Both the position numbers and the translations under genes were made by a program. A DNA stretch of 11,373 nt from Benthicola sp039584685 (GTDB taxonomy: Bacteria > Gemmatimonadota > Gemmatimonadetes > Palauibacterales > Palauibacteraceae), in contig JBDGXI010000063.1 in the NCBI GenBank assembly GCA_039584685.1, positions 1 through 11,373 on the forward strand, given 5' to 3'. How positions within the stretch are numbered: position 1 is the first letter of the stretch; each line of letters begins with the position of its first letter. Under the pieces are notes generated by a model. It was not told where the DNA came from. It worked only from the letters and a program-made list of their open reading frames with translations, and did no database searches. Below, piece after piece: positions 1 to 6,800 of the stretch.

Positions 1-80
1 GTGGACTCGAGCGCTACCACCGGCCTGCCGGTGGCCAGGGCTGCGGCCACTTCCACGCGGACATCGAGGTATCGTTCCAT
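1..80 (-). CDS. psuG: Pseudouridine-5'-phosphate glycosidase, N-terminal fragment (runs off left edge)
   Basis: The reverse strand from an ATG at 80 encodes MERYLDVRVEVAAAL followed by ATGRPVVALEST. This is the characteristic N terminus of PsuG/YeiN glycosidases (a V-x-x-A-L-A-x-G-R-P-V-V-A-L-E-S-T pattern). Members cleave the C-C glycosidic bond of pseudouridine 5'-phosphate to give uracil and ribose 5-phosphate, a cytoplasmic step in pseudouridine salvage. Only about 27 of the roughly 300 usual residues are in the window, so catalytic residues cannot be checked. The start is supported by GGAGAG about 8 bases upstream. It is divergent from the dodecin-fusion gene, with a 182-bp shared intergenic region. 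Its kinase partner (PsuK) is not visible and would have to lie to the left. Confidence 0.82.
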   Translation of the reverse strand, partial: MERYLDVRVEVAAALATGRPVVALES

Positions 81-233
81 CGAGACTCTCCAGGATCGTT
101 CGGCCGCCGGGGGATGGAGGACCGAGCGCCCCGGACAATGTACCGGCCCGCCAGCCGATGCACGACCGAGCGACGCGCGATTTGCCGAGCGAGGACCGGA
201 AGCTCATTCTCAGTCGGTCACTCACCGGCTGCA

Positions 234-239
234 TATGAT
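234..239 (+). promoter_or_regulatory. Possible -10 element (TATGAT)
   Basis: TATGAT differs from the sigma-70 consensus at one base and stands out in a very GC-rich stretch just before the ribosome-binding site of the 247-aa gene. No convincing -35 hexamer lies 16 to 18 bases upstream. The implied leader would be only about 15 to 20 bases. This is a weak call from sequence appearance alone. Confidence 0.22.
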
Positions 240-250
240 CCGCGGCAACG

Positions 251-256
251 AGGAGG
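251..256 (+). promoter_or_regulatory. Ribosome-binding site AGGAGG for the dodecin-fusion gene
   Basis: A perfect AGGAGG sits six bases before the ATG at 263 and fixes that start codon. It shows the host uses ordinary Shine-Dalgarno initiation. That makes the lack of such sites before the DUF255 gene and the giant coiled-coil gene noticeable. Confidence 0.75.
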
Positions 257-262
257 CAGAGC

Positions 263-1006
263 ATGACAGGACCGTTCGAGACCAACCCGGGAACCGCCGG
301 AGGCCTGGGGTCACGGCTTCTCGGCCGCAAGGCCCGCGGAGCGGCTGCCCGCGACATCGAGGCGCTCCTCGCCGGCTCGCCCAAGATCTCGGCGGTCACG
401 ACCGAACGGGTGGTGGCGATCGCGACCGAGCACGGCGTCGAATTAGCCCGGCTTCAGTCGCAGTGCCGCGACCTGTACCGGCGCTACCTCGAGTACTGCC
501 TGGTCGATCACGCCCTCAGCGAGTCGGAGACGGCGGACCTGGCTCACCTGCGAAGCGTCCTCGCCCTTCCGGACGAAGTGGCGTTCGAGGTGCACGAGGA
601 AGTCGCGTGCGCAGTGTACGGCGCGGTCATCGAGGACGTCCTGTCGGATCACCGGCTCGACCCCGAGGAGGAGGAGTTTCTTCAGCGACTCCGGGATGAC
701 CTGAATATCGATTCCGACGTCGCCGAACGCGCGCTCGAGGCGGGGCGCCGCCGGGCGAGACAGCGCTACCTCTCTTCCGTGGTCTCTTCGGACGACATCC
801 TCGTCGCCTCACAGGAGATCAAGCTGGAGATCGACGGATCTTCCGAACAGTCGATAGAGGACGCGGTGTCCGATGCGCTCAAGGAGGCCGGCACCGTGCT
901 CCCCGGATTGAAGCGTATCGAGGTGACGGCTCTCCAGGCGGACGTCGTCGAAGGTGCCGTGTCCCGCTGGCACGTGAAGCTCAAGGCGATTCTCGACAAG
1001 CGCTGA
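263..1006 (+). CDS. TerB/TIC110-like helical protein with C-terminal dodecin domain
   Basis: A 247-aa soluble protein with no signal peptide or membrane segment, so probably cytoplasmic. Residues 1-40 are a low-complexity lead. Residues about 45-172 are acidic and helical, with two similar segments: LVDHALSESETADLAHLR at 80-97 and LSDHRLDPEEEEFLQRLR at 127-144. This resembles the TerB-like and TIC110-like helical folds, but only by pattern. Residues about 184-247 match dodecin in length and order: EIKLEIDGSSEQSIEDAV at 185-202, GLKRIEV at 215-221, then a final strand through WHVKLKAIL. Dodecins are roughly 70-residue proteins that form dodecameric flavin-binding shells. Here the flavin-stacking Trp position is Arg218 and the conserved Gln position is His237, so flavin binding is doubtful. 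The domain may serve for oligomerisation. Start chosen from AGGAGG at 251. It ends 11 bp from the convergent DUF255 gene. Confidence 0.8.
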   Translation: MTGPFETNPGTAGGLGSRLLGRKARGAAARDIEALLAGSPKISAVTTERVVAIATEHGVELARLQSQCRDLYRRYLEYCLVDHALSESETADLAHLRSVLALPDEVAFEVHEEVACAVYGAVIEDVLSDHRLDPEEEEFLQRLRDDLNIDSDVAERALEAGRRRARQRYLSSVVSSDDILVASQEIKLEIDGSSEQSIEDAVSDALKEAGTVLPGLKRIEVTALQADVVEGAVSRWHVKLKAILDKR

Positions 1007-1017
1007 CCGCTCGTCGA

Positions 1018-3099
1018 TCAGGCGTTCCGGATCAGATCGCGCAGGGCATCCGGTTCCGACACGGGCCGCTCACACGCGAACCCACTGCACAGGTAGGCCG
1101 CGGCGCCCCCGTCCAGCAGACCGAATCCTCTCGTGAACGGGGCCAGTTCCACGATCGCATCGCCTCCCGCACCGGGAGGCCGCAGCAGCACGACCCGGCT
1201 CGGGAAGAAACCCTCACGCGCGACCGCCAGCAGGGCACGAGTGTCCTCGGCCTCGGGATCGCCGACGATCACCAGCTCCTGCGACGGTCCGATCGCCATG
1301 TCGAGTGCCGACAGAAAGAATGTGAACGCCGATGGCTGCGAGGCGACCTGGCGAGAGAACGCGGACGAGGTGTCCGCCGCCAGTCGCTCGTAGTCCTCTC
1401 GACCGGTGAGTCGGCCCAGCCGCAGGAGATTGTACAGGGCCACGGAGTTCCCCGAAGGAACCGCACCGTCGTACACTTCCTTCCGGCGCACGATCAGGTC
1501 GGCCTTCCCCTCCGGGCTGAAGAAGAACCCGCCCCGCTCGGCGTCGTGGAAACGACGCACCATCCCGTCGGTGAGGTCGAGCGCGCGGCGCAGGTGCTCG
1601 GGCTCCAGGGTGGCCTGGTACAGCTCGGTCTCTCCCCAGGCCAGGAACGCGTAGTCGTCTAGGTTAGCCGGGATCGCCGCCTCGCCATCGCGGTACCGAT
1701 GCAGCAGCTCACCTTCCATCCACATGGTCCGGTGAACGAAGTCCGCGGCGCGCTGGGCCGCCGCGACGAACCTCGCGTCGAGTAGCGCCCGTCCCGCCCG
1801 CGCCAGGGCGGCGATCATTAGACCGTTCCAGTCGGTGAGGACCTTGTCGTCGAGCAGGGGCCGCACGCGCTCCTCGCGGCGGGCGAACAGGGAAGCTCGC
1901 GCGCGCTCCAGGAGGCTCGCGGCAACGCTCGGCTCGACGTCGGCAGCGAGAGCCGGCGCCTCGGAGGGTCGTCGCAGGTGCGGGATGTTGAGGCCGGTGG
2001 CCTCGCCAGTCGCCTCATCCCGGTAGTTCCCCGCCGTCTCCAGACACCACGCACCGATCGCGATCTGCGCTTCGTCCTCCTCGAGAACCGACTGCACCTC
2101 TTCCAGCGCCCACACGTAGAACTTGCCTTCCACGCCCTCGCTGTCCGCGTCTTCGGCCGAGTAGTGGGCGCCCTCCGGTGAGGTGAGGTCGCGCAGCACG
2201 TACTCCGCGATCTCCCTGATGACGGACTCCCTGCCCGGCGCTGCCTCCGCCTCGAATGACTCCGTGTACGCCAGCATGAGCATCGCCTGGTCGTACAGCA
2301 TCTTCTCGAAGTGGGGAAGAAGCCACTCGCGATCCGTCGAATAGCGGTGGAAACCGAATCCGACCTGGTCGAACACCCCTCCGGCACGGAGGGAGTCGAG
2401 GGTACCCTCGACCATGTCGCGCGCCTGTGTGACGTCCGTTCGGCTCCAGTAGCGCAGGAGGAACAGCAGCCGGTGCGGAGTCGGAAACTTGGGCGCGGGT
2501 CCGAAGCCCGCGTGCTCCCGGTCGAAGGAAGCGGCCAGCTCGTCGAATCCCTGCCGAAGAACGTCGGTCCCGAGGGAGCGTCCTCCGAGGTCGGCCGATT
2601 CCAGGCGCTCGAGATGTTCCTGGATCGAGGTCGCCGAGGCCAGGAGAGTCGGTCGATTCTCGTTCCACGCCTGCTGGATCCGCGGCACCAGGTTCACCAT
2701 TCCGACGCGCCCGTGCCGATTCTCGCGCGGAATGTACGTGGCGGCGAGAAAAGGAATGCGATCCGGAGTCATGAGAATCGTCAGTGGCCATCCTCCATGC
2801 CCGGTCGTGAGCTGTGCGACCGTCATGTAGATCCCATCGATGTCGGGGCGTTCCTCCCGATCGACCTTGACGTTCACGAACGCCTCGTTCATCAGGCCGG
2901 CCACCTCGGGATCCTCGAACGACTCGCGCTCCATCACGTGGCACCAGTGACACGTGGCGTAGCCGATCGAGAGGAAGATCGGCCGGTCCAGCCTCCGCGC
3001 CTCAGAAAAAGCCTCCTCCCCCCACGGATACCAGTCCACGGGGTTGTGCGCGTGCTGGAGGAGATAAGGGCTCTTCTCGTGACTCAGACGATTCGGCAT
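1018..3099 (-). CDS. DUF255 / SPATA20-type thioredoxin domain protein (YyaL family)
   Basis: A 693-aa protein matching bacterial YyaL and eukaryotic SPATA20/SSP411 in length and order. The start MPNRLSHEKSPYLLQHA followed by NPVDWYPWGEEAF is the family's signature N terminus. A thioredoxin-like domain spans residues about 1-160, with the redox-type motif C50-H-W-C53 and GGWP near 102-105 supplying the expected cis-Pro. The rest (about 190-690) is an alpha/alpha toroid resembling N-acylglucosamine 2-epimerase or cellobiose epimerase folds, with HFEKMLYDQAM, DDKVLTDWNGLMIAALARAG and EVYDGAVPSGNSVAL visible. It ends with the usual LCSGFACERPV. The biochemical role of this family is not settled; a redox or sugar-related activity is inferred from folds only. 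The frame stays open 180 bases upstream to an ATG at 3279, but that part does not look like the family, so 3099 is preferred. No Shine-Dalgarno is visible before it. No signal peptide, so cytoplasmic. Confidence 0.93.
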   Translation of the reverse strand: MPNRLSHEKSPYLLQHAHNPVDWYPWGEEAFSEARRLDRPIFLSIGYATCHWCHVMERESFEDPEVAGLMNEAFVNVKVDREERPDIDGIYMTVAQLTTGHGGWPLTILMTPDRIPFLAATYIPRENRHGRVGMVNLVPRIQQAWNENRPTLLASATSIQEHLERLESADLGGRSLGTDVLRQGFDELAASFDREHAGFGPAPKFPTPHRLLFLLRYWSRTDVTQARDMVEGTLDSLRAGGVFDQVGFGFHRYSTDREWLLPHFEKMLYDQAMLMLAYTESFEAEAAPGRESVIREIAEYVLRDLTSPEGAHYSAEDADSEGVEGKFYVWALEEVQSVLEEDEAQIAIGAWCLETAGNYRDEATGEATGLNIPHLRRPSEAPALAADVEPSVAASLLERARASLFARREERVRPLLDDKVLTDWNGLMIAALARAGRALLDARFVAAAQRAADFVHRTMWMEGELLHRYRDGEAAIPANLDDYAFLAWGETELYQATLEPEHLRRALDLTDGMVRRFHDAERGGFFFSPEGKADLIVRRKEVYDGAVPSGNSVALYNLLRLGRLTGREDYERLAADTSSAFSRQVASQPSAFTFFLSALDMAIGPSQELVIVGDPEAEDTRALLAVAREGFFPSRVVLLRPPGAGGDAIVELAPFTRGFGLLDGGAAAYLCSGFACERPVSEPDALRDLIRNA

Positions 3100-3333
3100 G
3101 CGACGGACGGTAGCCGGGAGGCGAAGAGTCGGCAATTGACGGGGTCTTTCCGGTCCGACCCGGGGGAATTGCAAGAACCACTTCCGGATTGCGGTGGTCG
3201 CGGACCGGATACCTAGGGTCCCGCGAGTCTCCGGGACAGCGCAAACCCGCATGACGGTGGGCGCGCGCGCCTCCTCCACCGGCCGGAGCGCGTCTTGCGA
3301 ATACGGAACGCAGAGAGTGGGCGAGACTCAGCG

Positions 3334-3340
3334 AGGAGGG
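3334..3340 (+). promoter_or_regulatory. Ribosome-binding site AGGAGGG for the 98-aa gene
   Basis: AGGAGGG lies four bases before the ATG at 3345. It is the strongest evidence that the small frame downstream is a real gene and that it starts there. Confidence 0.7.
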
Positions 3341-3344
3341 TGGC

Positions 3345-3641
3345 ATGCAGGTCGCGTTCTACGACTGGACGACCTACTGGACCGGAGCTCTCGAAAAGGG
3401 CCAGGGCTCTCTGCCTCGTTGCGTGCTGGACCTCCTGGAGGCCGCTCGCGACGACGACTACGAAGACTTCGAGGCGCAGGCCCGTTCCATCCCCTATCTC
3501 GAACTCACCGTCGCGCAGATCATCTTCGAGCGCATCGAGGAGCTCCATCGGGAGGAGCCGGGGCTGGATCGGCCAGCCGAGGCGATCGCCGAACTGGTGG
3601 ACGTCCTCATCTCCGAGGAAGCCCGTCGAAACGCGGCGTGA
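3345..3641 (+). CDS. Small acidic hypothetical protein (98 aa)
   Basis: I do not recognise this protein. It starts MQVAFYDWTTYWTGALEKG and is acidic and apparently all-helical. There are Asp/Glu clusters around residues 36-43 (RDDDYEDFEAQA) and amphipathic helices after residue 54 (ELTVAQIIFERIEELHR). There is no signal peptide, membrane helix, cysteine pair or obvious catalytic motif. It has one Cys, in LPRCVLD. The strong Shine-Dalgarno, acidic and non-random composition and a clean stop support a true gene. It is divergent from the DUF255 gene (245 bp between starts) and lies 255 bp upstream of the giant coiled-coil gene on the same strand. They could be co-transcribed, but the gap is long for an operon. 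Confidence 0.62.
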   Translation: MQVAFYDWTTYWTGALEKGQGSLPRCVLDLLEAARDDDYEDFEAQARSIPYLELTVAQIIFERIEELHREEPGLDRPAEAIAELVDVLISEEARRNAA

Positions 3642-3896
3642 AGAGCCGTCGGCGTCGGGCTCCAGGGGTCCTGGCTATTAGTCATATTTCGCCTGATTCA
3701 CACGTTCTTCCACACCTGATCGGTTGGACTCCGTGGCTGGATTTCGCGTTCGTGCCTGACTTATACACCTCGAGGCGTTCTCCGACCATGAGATGCGGGG
3801 TGGAACGGCACTTGCTGTTTCTGTACCCGGACGAGTGCGGTATCGGGGCGGGCGCCGTGCCACTGAGAGATACACGAAGAGTGCGGTATTCCTGAA
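3642..3896. other. Intergenic region before the giant coiled-coil gene
   Basis: No gene is supported here. The part from about 3676 to 3770 is clearly more AT-rich than its surroundings and is the likeliest place for the promoter of the long gene. It contains TTATAC at 3761-3766 and TTGGAC at 3724-3729, but these are not correctly spaced for a single sigma-70 promoter. The hexamer CCTGAT occurs twice, at 3692 and 3715, 23 bases apart (about two helical turns), which could be a repressor half-site pair or chance. No hairpin with a T-run is present. Confidence 0.3.
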
Positions 3897-6800
3897 ATGG
3901 CAACCGAAAACGAGACACGGACTCATGAGATGCGTCCCGCCGGGAGCGGCAGCGGGGCGGAGCGGGTCCACATTTCCGTACCCCAGCCTCTCCCCCGCAG
4001 CATCCGATGGGAGCCGATCGAGGGTGAGACGACGTCCGACGTGGCACCCCTGTACGACATCTTCATCACCCAGAGCGCCCTCAGGCAGCTCCTGGATCAC
4101 GTTCGAGGGGGTGAAGACGAGGAACGGTCCTTCGGGCTTCTCGCCGGGGACCTGTGCGAGGACCTCGATTCCGGCCGCCGGTATGTTCTCATTTCGGGCG
4201 TATGCCATTCTTCACTCCCACTCCTGGATGACCCCCAGGATCTGATTCCCGCGGAGGCGTGGGACGAGCTTCGTCGCGGCGGCGCGAGGCTCCGCGGCAA
4301 TCTCGTCGGTTGGTATCTCCGTCACGCTGGCGGGCCCGTGGCTCTGTCCGAGGGCGCGCTCAACACGCACCGGAAATACTTCGGCGAGCCGTGGCACAGC
4401 GCCGTTGTCATCGGCGGTGCGGAGGAGGAGGCGTGCGGGGGCTTCTTCCGCCAGACTTCCGAGGGATTGTCTCCCTCACTCGCGCTGCCGTTCTTCGAAG
4501 TCGTCGCCACGCGGGCCATCGGCAGCGGAGAACGTCGGACCGTGCTCCACTGGACCAACGTCCGTACAGATGCGGTCGTGGCCCGCGATGACTCGACAGC
4601 GGCGGAACTGAGCGAAGACGCAGGCGGGGCGACAAGAGAGGCGGCTGGCGGACCGTTCGGCCACGCCGTCGAGTTCTCCGGTCCGCTGGCGGAGGAAATT
4701 GCGCGGCGATCCATCGTCGCGGCCGCGGCCAGGACGGCCGTGGAGCTCGGCGAGCAGCGTCAGAAGGCCGAGAAGGCAGCGAAGAAGGCAGAAGAGAATG
4801 CGGCCCGCCGCGCCGCCGAGCTGGAGTCGGCCCGAGTCGCGGCCGAGGAGGCCGCCCAGCGTACCGCCGAGCTGGAGCAGGAAGAGGCCGAGAAGGCAGC
4901 GGCTGAGAAGGCCGCCCAGCGCATCGCCGAGCTGGAACAGGAAGAGGCGGAGCAAGCGGATGCCGCGGCGAAGCGCGCCGAGGAGGAGGCCGAGAGACGT
5001 CAGGCCGAGAGACGTCAGGCCGAGGATGCGGCCGCTGAGGCCGAGGCCGCCGCCAGGCAGGCGGAATCCGCGGCAAAACAGGCCGAGGAGGAGGCCGACC
5101 GGCTGGCCTTGGACCTGGACGAGCTCCGAACGGCAGCGAGCGAGGCCGAACGGCGCGCTGCCGATCTCGAGGAGGCTCTCCGGGCCACGGAGGCCGATGC
5201 GGCCCGGCGCGTCGCGGAGCAGGAAGCCGCGCGACAGGCCGCGGAAGAGGAGGCCGCCCGGCAGGCAGAGGAGGCCCGTTCAGCCAGGAAGGCCGCCGAG
5301 CTGGAATCCGAGCGCCGCCGAACCGAGGAAGCCGCACGGATTGCGGCCGAGGAAGAGGCAGCCCGGAGGATCGAGGAAGCTCAGCAGGGCCGGCACGTCG
5401 CGGAGCAGGAAGCGGAGCGGAAGGCGGCGGAGCTGGAATCGACGCTCGAGGCGGCGGAGCTCGCCCGGCGACGGGCAGACCAGGAGGCACAGAACCGGGC
5501 AGCCGAGCTGGAGGCCGCCCGAACCGAAGCCGAGCTGGAAGCGGAGCGACACGCCCGCGAGCTCGAAGCCACCCTCGCCAGGGCCGAAGAGGCGAGGCAG
5601 GCGGCGGAGCGCTCCGCGGCCCGCCGGGCCGCGGAGCTGGAGGCAGCCCGGCGGGAGACCGAGGAGCTCGCCGAAAGACAGGCAGCTGAGCTGAAGGCCA
5701 CTCTCGAGGCCGCCGAGGCCAATCGATCCGAGGCCGAGGCCGAGGCCCTGCGACGCGCCGCGGAGTTGGAGGCGGCTCGCCAAAAGGCCCAGGAGGAGGC
5801 GGAGAGACAGGCAGCGGAACTCCAGGCCACGCTCGACGAGGCCGAGCTCGCTCGCAAGGCCGCTGAGGAGCACGCCGCCAAACGCACCGCCGAGCTCGAG
5901 GCGGCCCGCAAGGCCGCTGAGGAGGAAGCCACGCGCACGGCCGCCGAGCTGCAGGCAACGCTCGAAGCAGCCGAGAAAGCCCGCACGGCCGCAGAAGAAG
6001 AGGCGGCCCGGCGCACAGCAGAGCTCGAAGCCGCCCGCAGAGCGGCTAAAGACGAGGCGGCCCGCCAGGCCACGGAGGCCGCTGAGGCGATCAGGGCCGC
6101 GGAAACGGAGGCGGCGAAACGCGCGGCCGAAGCTGAGGCCGCGCGTGAAGCCGCCGAGCGAGAGGCCCTGCGCCGACAGGCCGAGGCCGAGGCGCACGAG
6201 AAAGCCATTTCGGAAGCCGTGCGACGCGTGACCGCGCTCGAGTCCGCTCGCAAAGCCGCCGAGGCCGAGGCGGCCCGCTGGGCCTCCGAGGCGGAGACCG
6301 CTCGCAAGGAAGCCGAGGAAGAGGCCGCGCTCCGGACCGCCGAGCTCGAGACCATGCGGCAGGCGGTCGCCGAGGCACGGCAGGCGGCCGAGCGGGACGC
6401 CGAGCGGCGCGCCGCCGAGGTCGAGGAGGCGCGGAAGGCGGCCGAGGATTCCGAGCGCCGGGCCAGTGAAGCCGAAGCGGCACAGATCCTCGCCGAAGCC
6501 GAGGCGGAGCGCCATCGCTCGGAAGAGGCCCTGCGCAGAGAAGCGGAGGCAGCGGCCGTACAGAAGGCGGCCGAGCTGGAGGCCGCGCGCGAAGCGGCCG
6601 AACAGGAGGCCGAGCGCCGCGCCGCCGATGCCGAGGCTGCCCAGAAGCAGGCTGCAGCCGAGGCCGAGCGCCGGGAGGCGGAAGCCGAGGCGCGACGCGC
6701 GGCCGAGGAAGAGGCGGCCCGGATCACCGGTGAGCTGGCCGAGACTCGCCAGACGGCGGCGGCGGATGCGACCCGATGGACAGCCGAGGCAGAGGCCGCC

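Noticed and set aside
1..699. Plus-strand 232-codon frame at the left edge
   Set aside because: It overlaps psuG antisense and the dodecin-fusion gene, is Arg/Pro/Gly-rich with no motif, and is a GC-rich shadow.
2015..3216. Roughly 300-codon open frames on both strands inside the DUF255 gene
   Set aside because: Compositional shadows of a gene with a strong family match; neither has a recognisable domain or initiation signal.
3100..3279. 60-residue N-terminal extension of the DUF255 protein up to an ATG at 3279
   Set aside because: It lacks family similarity, while MPNRLSHEKSPYLLQHA at 3099 is the conserved family start. The region more likely holds the divergent promoters.
3643..3674. Two small hairpins after the 98-aa gene (GAGCC/GGCTC and CCAGG/CCTGG) as a terminator
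   Set aside because: Stems are only 5 bp and no T-run follows, so this is expected by chance in GC-rich DNA.
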